This document shows positions 1-7,981 of a stretch of 36,786 bases of DNA, piece by piece. The notes beneath the pieces are model-generated. The model searched no databases. It saw only the letters and a list, made by a program, of their open reading frames with translations, and was not told where the DNA came from. The DNA comes from Frankia nepalensis (GTDB lineage: Bacteria; Actinomycetota; Actinomycetes; Frankiales; Frankiaceae): positions 1 through 36,786 of the forward strand of contig NZ_JADWYU010000118.1 in the NCBI RefSeq assembly GCF_016786325.1, given 5' to 3'. Every line of letters begins with the position of its first letter. The first letter of the stretch is position 1. Made by a program: the position numbers and the translations under genes.

Positions 1-26
1 CCGCTCCGCACCCGACAACGCCATGA

Positions 27-61
27 TCCTCGAACCCCCAGAAGCCTGGGTGTTGCGAGGA
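27..61. terminator. Possible hairpin downstream of the amidohydrolase gene
   Basis: Outer arms TCCTCG (27-32) and CGAGGA (56-61) can pair, and an inner ACCC/GGGT pair extends the stem. It lies about 90 bases past the stop of the reverse-strand amidohydrolase, so it could end that transcript. There is no T-tract, which is common in high-GC actinomycetes. Nothing else is seen in bases 1-147. Confidence 0.25.
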
Positions 62-147
62 CCGCTAGAAGACGCCGCCCCGTTCACGACCCCCAGAGGG
101 CACTATCGACGATCACGTGGAACGGCCAAACCCTGACGGTCGCGGTG

Positions 148-960
148 CTACAGGGCGAAGACGCGGCGCGCGTTGCCGGCCAGGAACAGCTCGCGAGCCT
201 CGTCGTCGAGCCCCAGGTCGTCCAGGTGCTCCAGCGCCTTCACGGGCATGATCATCGGATAGTTCGAGCCGAAGAGGACCTTGCGGCGCCCCCGGCCGCG
301 CAGGTAGTCCACGAATTCCGCCGGGTAGCGGCGGGCGGTGTAGGCGCTGGTGTCGATGTAGACGTTGGCGTGCTTGTCCGCCACGGCGATCATCTCGGTG
401 GTCCACGGGTAGCCGAGGTGACCGCAGACGATGGTCAGCTCCGGGAAGTCGAGCGCGACCTGGTCGATGTACGGGATCGGCCGGCCGGTCTCGGACGGCC
501 GCAGCGGGCCGGTGTGGCCGACCTGGGTGCAGAACGGGACACCGAGGTCGACGCAGGCGGCGTACAGCGGGTAGTAGCGCCGGTCCGTGGGCGGGAGCTC
601 CCAGAGCCAGGGCAGGAGCCGCAGCGCCACGAAGCCGAGCTCCGTCACGGCCCGGCGCAGCTCCCGCACGGCCTGGACCGGTCGGGTGAGGTCCGCGCCA
701 GCCACTCCACGCAGCCGTCCGTCGGACTGGGCGACGAACTCGGCCACCTCGTCGTTGCTGATGAGTGGCCCCTGTGGGCCGTACCAGGCCGTGGTCAGCC
801 CGATCTGGACGTCCGCGGCGTCCAGCGCGGCAACCGTCGCCGCCACCGGCAGCGGGTCCGTCAGCGGCTCGCGCCCGGTCCACCTCCGCAGGGAATCGAA
901 CATCTCGTGGTCGGAATGCCGCGGTGTCGGATGCTGTATCCACGCGTCGATGACCGGCAC
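148..960 (-). CDS. Amidohydrolase family protein (amidohydrolase_2 / ACMSD-like TIM barrel)
   Basis: A 270-residue protein of the amidohydrolase-2 family, a metal-dependent TIM-barrel group that includes decarboxylases and hydrolases of small carboxylic acids. The N-terminus begins VIDAWIQHPT, where classical members carry an HxH metal motif; here only the QHP version is present. A GHLGYPW motif (metal His) lies near residue 180, followed by YIDTSAY, and the late strand ends LFGSNYPM, with Asn where many members have the metal-binding Asp. These variants are common in one actinobacterial subgroup, so catalysis may differ from ACMSD. The open frame extends further upstream, but I chose the GTG at 960 because AAGGAG sits nine bases before it and the protein fold starts there. 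It is a single gene with no clear operon partner. The substrate is unknown. Confidence 0.85.
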   Translation of the reverse strand: MPVIDAWIQHPTPRHSDHEMFDSLRRWTGREPLTDPLPVAATVAALDAADVQIGLTTAWYGPQGPLISNDEVAEFVAQSDGRLRGVAGADLTRPVQAVRELRRAVTELGFVALRLLPWLWELPPTDRRYYPLYAACVDLGVPFCTQVGHTGPLRPSETGRPIPYIDQVALDFPELTIVCGHLGYPWTTEMIAVADKHANVYIDTSAYTARRYPAEFVDYLRGRGRRKVLFGSNYPMIMPVKALEHLDDLGLDDEARELFLAGNARRVFAL

Positions 961-1413
961 GGTAATCCGCTCCTTCGTCCGCCGCCGCGGACGGCGCCGC
1001 GTGGCCACTGAACAAACGCTTACCCGGGCCACAGGGTAGCCGGCCAGACCGGTCCACCAACCGACCAGAGGTCGCCACATCACGACCGGATCTATTCGAA
1101 AAATGTTCTCTCGCGACAGGCCGCGGAGTTCGTCTCGCGACCGGCGACGGACGCGGCGACGTGCTCGCCTCCTCCGGCGCGCTTGCCCTGATCCGGCCGG
1201 TGATCATCGCGAAAAACGTTCGGAATCGGTGTCGCCGTCACGGCGCCGCACGATCCGCGCCGGGGCCATCGCCACCCGCGCGGCGGACCGGCTCGGCCTG
1301 GCGCCAGGTCTCGCCCACCCGCCGGGCCTCGACGGTGGCGCGGCGGCGCGAGACGCCAGGACAACGGGCAGTCCCCGGACACATGGGTTCAGCCGCGACA
1401 ATAGAATCCCGCC
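961..1413. other. Non-coding gap between divergent genes
   Basis: About 450 bases between the reverse-strand amidohydrolase and the forward lipoprotein gene. Open frames here are Arg-rich shadows without ribosome binding sites or recognisable protein features. The only signal I can support is a -10-like TAGAAT at 1402-1407, six bases before the lipoprotein start. Confidence 0.5.
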
Positions 1414-1416
1414 GTG
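1402..1416 (+). promoter_or_regulatory. -10 element giving a probable leaderless start
   Basis: TAGAAT at 1402-1407 is followed after six bases by the GTG start at 1414. No Shine-Dalgarno sequence lies between, so transcription probably starts at the GTG itself (leaderless mRNA, frequent in actinobacteria). The -35 region is weak. Confidence 0.4.
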
Positions 1417-2004
1417 AGCCGTCGCCGAATCTCTGGCCTGTCGTACCAGCTCGGCGTGACGTGCCTCGCTGTCGCCGCGTTCGCGGGTTGTTCCACTGAT
1501 TCGGGCGGGGATGCCTCCTCGCAGCCACCCCCGCCCGCGTCGAGCCCATCCGTCGCGAGCAGCGCGGCCGGGCCGGCCTCGTCGACACCGCCGGTCTCCC
1601 CGACACCGCTGCCGTCTCCGACACCGTTGCCGAGTTCCGCCTACCCGCCGCTGCGCGGCTTCGGCGAGGTCCATGAGCTCGGCGGCATCGTCGCCATCTC
1701 CGACGACACCGACCGTCCCGTACTGAGCTTCGAGCCGAAGGCATACATCCACTGCGTCCCGCGGGCCGGCGACCTGGAATCCTGCCTGGACGGCTACCGC
1801 ATCGAAGACGTCGGGACGGGACAACGCGGCTACGTGGTGGCGCCGACGGTCAGGGTCACCCTTGTGGTCGGGCCTGAGGAGTACCGGACCGGCGGCCTCG
1901 CGGACCTGCGTGAGTTCGTGGCCGGCCATCCGTCCAACCTGGTGATCCTGCGCCTTGACGCCGACGGACAGGTGATCGCCGTCGGCCAGCCCTGGCTTCC
2001 GTGA
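1414..2004 (+). CDS. Small secreted lipoprotein of unknown function
   Basis: A 196-residue protein with a classical lipoprotein leader: Arg-rich n-region (MSRRR), a hydrophobic stretch, and a lipobox ending FAGC with the acceptor Cys near residue 26. A Ser/Pro/Thr-rich spacer with repeated PLPSPT follows to about residue 75, typical of a flexible tether above the membrane. The folded C-terminal part (about 80-196) contains two Cys residues in the stretch IHCVPRAGDLESC, which could form a disulfide outside the cell. I do not recognise the domain. It starts with GTG, apparently leaderless, and stands alone, followed by the SoxR-type promoter of the next gene. Confidence 0.7.
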   Translation: MSRRRISGLSYQLGVTCLAVAAFAGCSTDSGGDASSQPPPPASSPSVASSAAGPASSTPPVSPTPLPSPTPLPSSAYPPLRGFGEVHELGGIVAISDDTDRPVLSFEPKAYIHCVPRAGDLESCLDGYRIEDVGTGQRGYVVAPTVRVTLVVGPEEYRTGGLADLREFVAGHPSNLVILRLDADGQVIAVGQPWLP

Positions 2005-2032
2005 TCTGCGTCGAAGACCGGGCCGACTCGCC

Positions 2033-2063
2033 TTGACCTCAAGGAAACTTGAGGTTCGACGAT
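2033..2063 (+). promoter_or_regulatory. SoxR-type operator/promoter
   Basis: A perfect dyad CCTCAAG (2037-2043), GAAA, CTTGAGG (2048-2054), extendable by one A/T pair on each side. This is the known SoxR box architecture (7-4-7), differing from the enterobacterial box only in the central four bases. It lies between a -35 TTGACC (2033-2038) and a -10-like GACGAT (2058-2063), giving the long 19-base spacer typical of MerR-family activated promoters. The ATG of the next gene begins seven bases after this -10, so the transcript may be leaderless. Confidence 0.8.
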
Positions 2064-2069
2064 AGGGTC

Positions 2070-2984
2070 ATGACGACCACGAACCAGCGGACAGTCCTGG
2101 TAACCGGCGCGACCGGCAACGTCGGACGGCATGTGGTGGCAGGTCTGCTGACGGCCGGCGCGCGGGTCCGCGCCCTCACGCGCGCCCCCACACGCACCGA
2201 CCTGCCGGCGGCCTGGCACCCGACCCCCACCCCGACCGGCTCACCCGTCTCCGTGGAGGTCCTCGGAGGTGATCTCCTCGACCCCGCGTCGATACGCGCC
2301 GCGGCGGCCGGCGTCGACGCCGCCTTCCTGCTCTGGCCATACCTGACCACCGACGGCGCCGCCGCCGCGGTGCGCGCACTCGCCGAGCAGGCCCCTCACC
2401 TGGTCTTCCTGTCTGCGACAGCCGTCCGCGACGACGCCCCGCCAGGACAGGGCGACGTGTACGCGCAGGTCGAGGAGCTGATCCGCGAGGCCACCGCCGC
2501 GACCGGCGGAACCTGGACCTTCCTGCGCGCCAGCGGATTCGCGACCAACACCCTCGGCTGGGCCGAGCAGCTCGCCACCACCGGGGCCGTGTCCTGGGTG
2601 TACGGCAAGGCGGCCAGGTCACTGATCCACGAACGCGACATCGCCGACGTCGCCGTCGCGACGCTGCTGGACGACCGGCACGCCGGCGCGCGCCACGTCC
2701 TCACCGGACCAGAGTCGATCACACAGCTCGACCAGGTCCGCATCCTCGGCGAGGCGGCCGGCGTCCCGGCCCGCTGGGAGGAGATTCCCACGGAGGCGGC
2801 CCGCGAGCAGATGTCCGCCTTCGCGCCACCCGCATTCGTCGACGACGCGCTGCGCTACTGGGCCACCCTCGTCCACGAACCCGAGCCGGTCACCGACGAC
2901 GTCGAACGGATCACCGGCCACCGGGCGCGCACCTTCCGAACCTGGGCCACCGACCACGCCGACGCCTTTCGCCGATCGACCTGA
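2070..2984 (+). CDS. NmrA/NAD(P)-dependent atypical short-chain reductase, SoxR-regulated
   Basis: A 304-residue Rossmann-fold protein of the NmrA-like family. The N-terminal nucleotide-binding motif is VTGATGNVGRHV. There is no YxxxK catalytic pair in the usual place, as expected for atypical SDRs. Family members reduce quinones or small electrophiles or act as redox sensors. The upstream SoxR box says the gene is induced by redox-cycling compounds. In Streptomyces coelicolor the SoxR regulon, as I recall it, also contains a NAD-dependent epimerase/dehydratase-type protein, which fits. I use the ATG at 2070 (MTTTNQRTVLV); an earlier TTG at 2049 lies inside the operator and is rejected. No SoxR gene is visible in this window. 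Confidence 0.85.
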   Translation: MTTTNQRTVLVTGATGNVGRHVVAGLLTAGARVRALTRAPTRTDLPAAWHPTPTPTGSPVSVEVLGGDLLDPASIRAAAAGVDAAFLLWPYLTTDGAAAAVRALAEQAPHLVFLSATAVRDDAPPGQGDVYAQVEELIREATAATGGTWTFLRASGFATNTLGWAEQLATTGAVSWVYGKAARSLIHERDIADVAVATLLDDRHAGARHVLTGPESITQLDQVRILGEAAGVPARWEEIPTEAAREQMSAFAPPAFVDDALRYWATLVHEPEPVTDDVERITGHRARTFRTWATDHADAFRRST

Positions 2985-3130
2985 CGGCCCACCCCGCATC
3001 TCCAGTCAGCCCACCAACCGACCCCGGAGGTCCAAGAAGGCGCCCCAAGAACTCCCCGCCTCTCGGCAGGCTCCGTCTTCCGATACCCGCCAACGGAGCT
3101 CCCCCAGGCCCACAGGCCTCCTCCGCTCTT

Positions 3131-3160
3131 GAGGAGCGGGCGAAGGTCCGCTTGCTCCTC
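3131..3160. terminator. Hairpin in the gap before the P450 gene
   Basis: GAGGAGC (3131-3137) and GCTCCTC (3154-3160) are perfect inverted repeats. A shorter overlapping hairpin CCGCTC/GAGCGG lies immediately upstream. These could end the reductase transcript or act in the leader of the P450 operon. No T-run follows. Confidence 0.3.
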
Positions 3161-3171
3161 GGAACGTCGAC

Positions 3172-3210
3172 CTGTACGAACGTAAGGCACGATGCTATAC
3201 GTTCGTACAG
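3172..3210. promoter_or_regulatory. Large double-palindromic operator upstream of the P450 operon
   Basis: Two 13-base arms, CTGTACGAACGTA (3172-3184) and TACGTTCGTACAG (3198-3210), are perfect reverse complements separated by 13 bases. Each arm is itself nearly palindromic (TACG-AA-CGTA), so the site could bind two repressor dimers side by side, as some TetR-family proteins do. A TATA-containing stretch (3196-3201) lies in it, and the ribosome binding site of the P450 gene follows about ten bases later. The cognate regulator is not in this window. Confidence 0.7.
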
Positions 3211-3232
3211 AGATGTCCAGGGAGGCCAGGCA

Positions 3233-4423
3233 GTGGGCGCAGGCGACCTCTACTACGACCCGTACGACGTCGCGATCGACGCGGACCCGTACCCCGTCTA
3301 CCGGCGGCTGCGCGACGAGGCGCCGCTGTACCACAACGAACGCCTTGACTTCTGGGGTCTCAGCCGTTACGACGACGTCGCCGCGGCCCTCAAGGACCTC
3401 AAACGTCTGACCTCGACGAAGGGCGACATCCTCGAGGTCGTCCAGGCCGCGCCCGTCATGCCGCCGGGGATCTTCATCAACGAGGATCCGCCGCTGCACA
3501 CGATTCACCGCGCCCTGGTCTCCCGGATGTTCACACCGAAGAAAATCAAGGCGCTCGAGGAGAAGATCCGGGCGTTCTGCGCGGCCTGTCTGGACCCGCT
3601 GGTCGACGAGGGCCGCTTCGACTTCGTGCTCGACCTCGGCGCCGAGCTGCCGATGCGCACGATCGGAATGCTGTTCGGCATTCCCGACTCGGAGCAGCCG
3701 TCGCTGCGATCCACCGCCCAGCGCGCCCTGCGCAACCAGCCGGGCAAGCCGCTGCCGGTCACCAAGGAGAAGTACTTCGACGGCGGGAACTACGGCGAGT
3801 ACGTGAAGTGGCGGGTCGACAACCCGTCGGACGACATCATCACGGAGCTGCTCACGCTGGAGTTCACCGACCTGTCTGGGATGGTGCGCAAGCTGACCCG
3901 GCAGGAGGTCCAGATCTTCGTCGGTGTCATCGCGGGCGCCGGGGTCGAGACCACCGGCCGCCTGTTCGGCTGGATGGGCAAGGTGCTGGCCGAGCATCCC
4001 GACCAGCGCGCCGGGTTGGTCGCCGACCCTACGCTCATCCCGCGCGCGGTCGAGGAGCTGCTGCGCTACGAGCCGCCCGGCCCGCATGTGGCCCGCTACG
4101 TCACCGAGGACGTCGAATACCACGGGCAGACGGTCCCGGCCGGCAGCGCGCTGCTGCTCATGCTCTCGTCGGCCAATCACGACGAGCGTCAGTTCCCCGA
4201 CCCGGAGCGGTTCGACATCCACCGCGACTTCAGCCAACTCGTCACGTTCGGAATCGGCGCGCACTTCTGCCTCGGCGCGGGCCTGGCCCGCCTCGAAGGG
4301 CGCATCGCTCTGGAGGAGGTCCTCAAGCGCTTCCCGACCTGGGAGATCGACGTGGCCGCCGCCCGCCGCGCGCCCACCTCGACGGTCCGGGGATGGGACT
4401 CCATGCCCGCCCTCGTCGGCTGA
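3233..4423 (+). CDS. Cytochrome P450
   Basis: A 396-residue soluble bacterial P450. Visible signatures, in order: the I-helix AGAGVETTGR (oxygen activation; Glu-Thr in place of the commoner Asp-Thr), the K-helix ExxR in EELLRYEPP, and the haem-binding loop FGIGAHFCLGAGLARLE with the thiolate Cys. Length is normal. I chose the GTG at 3233, preceded by GGGAGG at seven bases; the protein then starts GAGDLYYDPYDVAIDADPYP, a typical P450 beginning. It is first in an operon with two short-chain dehydrogenases and an NTF2-like protein, suggesting hydroxylation then oxidation of a hydrophobic substrate (steroid, terpenoid or similar; inference). No ferredoxin gene is adjacent. It is unlikely to be the tetronate-cluster P450, being about 10 kb away in another operon with its own operator. 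Confidence 0.95.
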   Translation: MGAGDLYYDPYDVAIDADPYPVYRRLRDEAPLYHNERLDFWGLSRYDDVAAALKDLKRLTSTKGDILEVVQAAPVMPPGIFINEDPPLHTIHRALVSRMFTPKKIKALEEKIRAFCAACLDPLVDEGRFDFVLDLGAELPMRTIGMLFGIPDSEQPSLRSTAQRALRNQPGKPLPVTKEKYFDGGNYGEYVKWRVDNPSDDIITELLTLEFTDLSGMVRKLTRQEVQIFVGVIAGAGVETTGRLFGWMGKVLAEHPDQRAGLVADPTLIPRAVEELLRYEPPGPHVARYVTEDVEYHGQTVPAGSALLLMLSSANHDERQFPDPERFDIHRDFSQLVTFGIGAHFCLGAGLARLEGRIALEEVLKRFPTWEIDVAAARRAPTSTVRGWDSMPALVG

Positions 4424-4491
4424 TACGCCCACCGCGGGATCCGGACGGTGGCTGGCTTCCGGTCTCTCCTACTGGAAAGGAAACGCGATAC

Positions 4492-5235
4492 ATGACGCAT
4501 GTGGCGGTTGTGACGGGCGGAGCGTCCGGCGTTGGTCTGGCGGTCTGTCAGCACCTGGCTCGCGCCGGTCTGGCGGTGGCGGTCTTCGACCTGGATGGAG
4601 CCGCTGCCAAGGACGCGGTGGAGAAGCTGCGCGCCGCGGGCGCGACGGCGTTCGCGGCCGAGGTCGACGTCGCGGACCGCGCGTCGGTCGACGCGGCGTT
4701 CGAGCGAGTGCGCGCCGAGCTCGGGCCCATTCGGATTCTCGTGACCAGCGCGGCGGTCTCCGGGTTCGCTCCGTTCGAGGAGATCTCCCTTGAGCTGTGG
4801 GACCGGTTCGTCGCGGTGAATCTCACCGGCACCTTCCACTGCATCCAGTCCGCGGTCCCGGACATGGTGGCGGCCTCCTGGGGCCGCATCGTGACGATCT
4901 CGTCGGCGGCGGGCCAGACCGGCACCGCCCGACAGGGCCACTACTCGGCGACCAAGGGCGGTGTCATCGCCCTCACCAAGGCCGTCGCGCTCGAGTACGC
5001 CGCCCGCGGCGTCACCGCCAACACGATCCCGCCGTTCGCCGTGGACACGCCGCTGATGCGCGGCCAGCAGGGTGCGCAGAACCTGCCGAAGACCGAGGTC
5101 ATCGCCCGGATGATCCCGGCGAGGCGGGTGGGCACACCCGACGACATCGGCGCGACCTGCGCCTTCCTGTGCTCGGACGCCGCGGGCTACATCACCGGCC
5201 AGGTCATCGCCGCGAACGGAGGTGCGGTCCTGTGA
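4492..5235 (+). CDS. Short-chain dehydrogenase/reductase (SDR), first of two
   Basis: A 247-residue classical SDR. It has the cofactor motif TGGASGVG, an Asp after the second strand (VFDLDG) suggesting NAD(H), the catalytic Ser in ISSAAG and YSATK for the Tyr/Lys pair. Where most family members have the PG motif, this one has IPPFAVDTP. The ATG at 4492 follows GGAAAGGA by about ten bases and lies 68 bases after the P450 stop, so it is probably co-transcribed. It probably oxidises the alcohol made by the P450 or a related intermediate; the substrate is not identifiable. Confidence 0.92.
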   Translation: MTHVAVVTGGASGVGLAVCQHLARAGLAVAVFDLDGAAAKDAVEKLRAAGATAFAAEVDVADRASVDAAFERVRAELGPIRILVTSAAVSGFAPFEEISLELWDRFVAVNLTGTFHCIQSAVPDMVAASWGRIVTISSAAGQTGTARQGHYSATKGGVIALTKAVALEYAARGVTANTIPPFAVDTPLMRGQQGAQNLPKTEVIARMIPARRVGTPDDIGATCAFLCSDAAGYITGQVIAANGGAVL

Positions 5236-6080
5236 ACGACAGGTTCTCGCTTCAGGGGCGGGTCGCCGTCGTGACCGGCGGGGGCACCGGGATCGGCCGC
5301 GGCTCGGCGCTGGCGCTCGCCGAGTACGGCGCCGACGTGGTGCTGGCCGCGCGGCGGCCGGAGCCGCTGGAGTCGACCGCGGGGGAGATCGAGGCGCTGG
5401 GCCGGCGCACGGTCGCCGTGGCGGCCGACGTGACGAAGGCCGAGGAATGCCAGCGGATCGTCGACGTCACCCTCGCCGAGTTCGGCCGACTGGACATTCT
5501 TGTCAACTGCGCCGGCGGCGCGGAGACCAAATCGATCAGGAAGTGGACCGAGGACGAGTGGCACCAGGTCCTCGCCCTCAACCTCGGCTCCGTCTGGTTC
5601 CTGTCCCGCGCCGCGTCCGTCCCGATGCTCGCGGCGGGCCGGGGCGCGATCGTGAACATCTCGTCGGGCGCCAGCCTGCTCGGCATGCCGCAGGCCGCGC
5701 CCTACGGGGCGGCCAAGGCCGGGGTGAACAACCTGACGGCCTCGATGGCCGCGGCCTGGACCCGTAAGGGGATCCGCGTCAACTGTGTCGCCGTCGGCGC
5801 GGTCCGGGCCGCGACCCTGACCGACGACGCGGCCCGCTACGGGCTGGACCCGGAGGCCATCGGCCTGATGAACGGCGCCGGCCGGCTCGGCGAACCCGCC
5901 GAGATCGGCAATGCCGTGCTGTTCTTCGCCTCCGACGCCGCCAGCTTCTGCTCCGGCCAGACCCTCTACGTCCACGGCGGCCCCGGCCCCGCCGGCATCC
6001 GACACGGCCATCTCCCGCCGCGCCAAGAGGAACCGGTACACCGAAGACGCCCGCCCCCATCGGGCGATCACCGCAGGTGA
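5232..6080 (+). CDS. Short-chain dehydrogenase/reductase (SDR), second of two
   Basis: A 282-residue SDR with TGGGTGIG cofactor motif, NISSGAS (Ser) and YGAAK (catalytic Tyr/Lys). Its GTG start overlaps the stop of the preceding SDR as GTGA, indicating translational coupling. The normal family C-terminus is reached around YVHGGPGPAGI (about residue 256); about 25 extra Arg/Pro-rich residues follow. This suggests that the original stop was lost where the downstream region was rearranged (see the chimeric remnant that begins at 6077). It resembles 2,4-dienoyl-CoA reductase or 3-hydroxyacyl-type SDRs in layout, but the substrate is unknown. Confidence 0.88.
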   Translation: MNDRFSLQGRVAVVTGGGTGIGRGSALALAEYGADVVLAARRPEPLESTAGEIEALGRRTVAVAADVTKAEECQRIVDVTLAEFGRLDILVNCAGGAETKSIRKWTEDEWHQVLALNLGSVWFLSRAASVPMLAAGRGAIVNISSGASLLGMPQAAPYGAAKAGVNNLTASMAAAWTRKGIRVNCVAVGAVRAATLTDDAARYGLDPEAIGLMNGAGRLGEPAEIGNAVLFFASDAASFCSGQTLYVHGGPGPAGIRHGHLPPRQEEPVHRRRPPPSGDHRR

Positions 6081-6443
6081 GGACGACGAGCACACGACCG
6101 TTTCGTTTCGCCGTTCAGGGAACACGGGCGACATCCGCCCGTGAGTGGTACGACCTGGCCCGCGGGGCTGAAGACCTCGGGCATTCGACGCTGTTCGTCG
6201 CCGACCACTACCTCGGGCCCGGCCCGGCGACGATGGACATGGTGTTTCTCGCCGACCCCGATGGCACCCGCATCGAACTGGTCCAGGACACCACCAAACC
6301 GTTCCACCATTCCAAGCCCGCGGGCGCTGATGGCCCGCAACGTCGTCAGCGAGCGGCTCCTGGCTGGCATGCCCCGGGAACCCGCCCTCGCCCGCGACCG
6401 GCCCTTCCGGGACGTCCCCCGCAGCCCGGGCACTCGCACCTGA
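6077..6443 (+). pseudogene. Chimeric gene remnant: LLM oxidoreductase + glyoxalase + acyl-CoA dehydrogenase pieces
   Basis: Three unrelated protein ends are joined within about 370 bases. In the frame starting GTG 6077, residues 9-52 (FRFAVQ...AREWYDLARGAEDLGHSTLFVADHYLGPG) match the N-terminus of F420-dependent LLM oxidoreductases. The same frame then jumps to MVFLADPDGTRIELVQD, the C-terminal strand of a VOC/glyoxalase domain. In another frame, from about 6321 to 6443, ARNVVSERLL and GMPREP followed by RDVP resemble the C-terminus of an acyl-CoA dehydrogenase. No domain is complete. I read this as deletion scars left from a lost catabolic operon, not a functional gene. Assignments rest on motif recognition only. 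Confidence 0.6.
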
Positions 6444-6481
6444 CACGCCGTGCCACCACGCATCGACCGTAGGAGACCCGC

Positions 6482-7039
6482 ATGACCGCCGAAACCGAGC
6501 TCGAGGAACTACGCCGCGAGATCCGGTACGTGAAGGACCGGATCGAGATCCTCGACTGCGTCAACAAGCAGGCCCGCGGCCACGACCGGCACGACGCCGA
6601 CCTGATGACCAGCGTCTACGCCCCCGACGGGATCGACGAGCACGGCCCGGATGTCAACGCCGGCCCCGAGTACGGGGCCTGGGCCAACGCCCGGCACTCG
6701 CTGGTGTTCGCCGACCACCTGCACAACATCACGACGCACACCTGCGAAATCGACGGCGACGAGGCACACGCCGAGAGCTACGTCATCGGCACGATGGCCG
6801 GCAAGGACGGCAAGACGCTCGCCTTCATGGGGGGCCGCTACCTCGACCGCCTCGAACGCCGCGACGGCGCCTGGAAGATCACCCTGCGGCGCTGCACGAT
6901 CGAGTGGGCCTTCACCGCCGACGCGTCCTTCCTCAACTCCGGCGCCTTCAAAGGATTTCTGAAAGGCACGTGGGACACCAACGACCTTTCCTATGCCCGT
7001 CCGCTGAACCTCGACACGGAGCCCGCCGTCCGCTGGTGA
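6482..7039 (+). CDS. NTF2/SnoaL-like domain protein
   Basis: A 185-residue protein of the SnoaL_4/NTF2-like group (cone-shaped fold shared by ketosteroid isomerases, dehydratases and ring-hydroxylating dioxygenase beta subunits). It begins with a coiled N-terminal helix (ELEELRREIRYVKDRIEILDCVN), then a YAPDGIDEHG motif, HNITTHTCEID, and GGRYLDRLERRDGAWKI, all typical for the family. The ATG at 6482 follows TAGGAG at the right distance. It is the last complete gene of the P450/SDR group. Such proteins often act as small isomerases or dehydratases in catabolism of cyclic compounds; the specific role is not shown. Confidence 0.85.
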   Translation: MTAETELEELRREIRYVKDRIEILDCVNKQARGHDRHDADLMTSVYAPDGIDEHGPDVNAGPEYGAWANARHSLVFADHLHNITTHTCEIDGDEAHAESYVIGTMAGKDGKTLAFMGGRYLDRLERRDGAWKITLRRCTIEWAFTADASFLNSGAFKGFLKGTWDTNDLSYARPLNLDTEPAVRW

Positions 7040-7084
7040 CAACGCCCCACCGGCCCTGGCGGCCAAGGCCGGCGTGTGGCGCCA

Positions 7085-7601
7085 GGAGAGCCGTCGGCCA
7101 GCTCGCCAGCCACCCGCGGCAGCCGCGGGCCGAGCGCGGCGAGAAGCACCGGCACCGGCTGCACCGTCGGTGCCGTCTCGTCCTTCGCCGTCCAGTCCAC
7201 GCCCTCGAACGTCACGGTCTCGCCGCGCAGCAGGCCCGTCAGGACGCGGAGGTACTCCTCAGTGTTGCGGCCTGGGTGGTCGTAGGGCAGGCCGTACAGA
7301 CCAGTGATCCCGGACGCGTGCGACGGCCCGATGCCCAGGGTGAAACCGGGCCGTCCCATCGCTTCCGCGAGCTGGCGGCCCGGTTCGCTTGGAGGACCGG
7401 ATGGCACGGGTACGCCTGGAGGACCGCCGTGCCCAACTCGATCGTGGCCGTCTCCCGGCCCGCGACCGCTATCGCCGCCAGCGGGTCAGCGAGCACGGTG
7501 CTGTCCAACCAGATGGAGCTGAACCCGTCCTTCTCGGCCTCCGTCGCCTGCGCGACGAGCCTTCCCGTCGTCGACGGCCGTCCTGTCAGACCAATTCTCA
7601 C
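7085..7601 (-). pseudogene. Frameshifted and truncated F420-dependent LLM oxidoreductase
   Basis: From the GTG at 7601 the frame reads MRIGLTG, then EAEKDGFSSIWLDSTVLADP, a typical LLM-class F420-dependent start. It continues to LQANRAAS near 7371, where the frame breaks. The next part (LAEAMGRPGFTLGIGPSH, ITGLYGLPYDHPGRNTEEYL) continues in another frame, consistent with loss of one base in the AGCTC at about 7369-7373. Homology-like sequence stops after VAGELADG near 7090, so roughly the C-terminal half is missing. Two independent lesions make this a pseudogene unless the sequence is wrong. Confidence 0.75.
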
Positions 7602-7651
7602 GTGACAATATCCTCAGCGTCGAAATCCATGATCGGCAATGAAGGTGTCGT

Positions 7652-7807
7652 TCAGGCTCGGACGAGGGCTGACCCGGCGCTACCCGCAGTCGTCGGCCGC
7701 GTTCCCACCTGCACCGGCAGTAGAAACACCGCGTCCGACACCCCGACCGGCGCGGTGACGACCGCGACGACCAGGCCCGCGACGAACCCGAACAGCACCG
7801 TCGTCAC
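7652..7807 (-). pseudogene. N-terminal remnant of a TauE/SafE-type membrane exporter
   Basis: A 51-residue reading frame starting GTG 7807, with a strong GGGAGGGG ribosome binding site six bases upstream. It reads VLFGFVAGLVVAVVTAPVGV then SDAVFLLPVQV, which matches the first membrane segment and loop of TauE/SafE (DUF81) permeases. After VQVG the frame leaves the family and stops at 7652. The rest of the roughly 250-residue permease is absent. The intact start signal indicates a recent 3' deletion. Confidence 0.55.
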
Positions 7808-7981
7808 TGACGCCCCTCCCTGCGTCGTCGCGCGTCTCGTGGCTGGATTCCGCCGGCCGCGGGTAGCGGGACGGTGCCCCTGACGCCGGCGGCGAACAGG
7901 CCTTCAGGCGAAGGTCCGACGGCTCGCGATCTGGCACCGTAGGAGCCTGAGCCCGCACCACCCCAGGCCCGGGAGGCAGCC

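Noticed and set aside
3233-4423. P450 as the abyssomicin-type tailoring P450 (AbyV/AbyX)
   Set aside because: It is about 10 kb outside the SARP-marked cluster, in an operon with SDRs behind an unrelated operator, and lacks an adjacent ferredoxin. The cluster's own P450 genes probably lie beyond the right end.
2855-4432. A 525-codon reverse-strand frame over the P450
   Set aside because: Shadow frame; the forward strand encodes an unmistakable P450.
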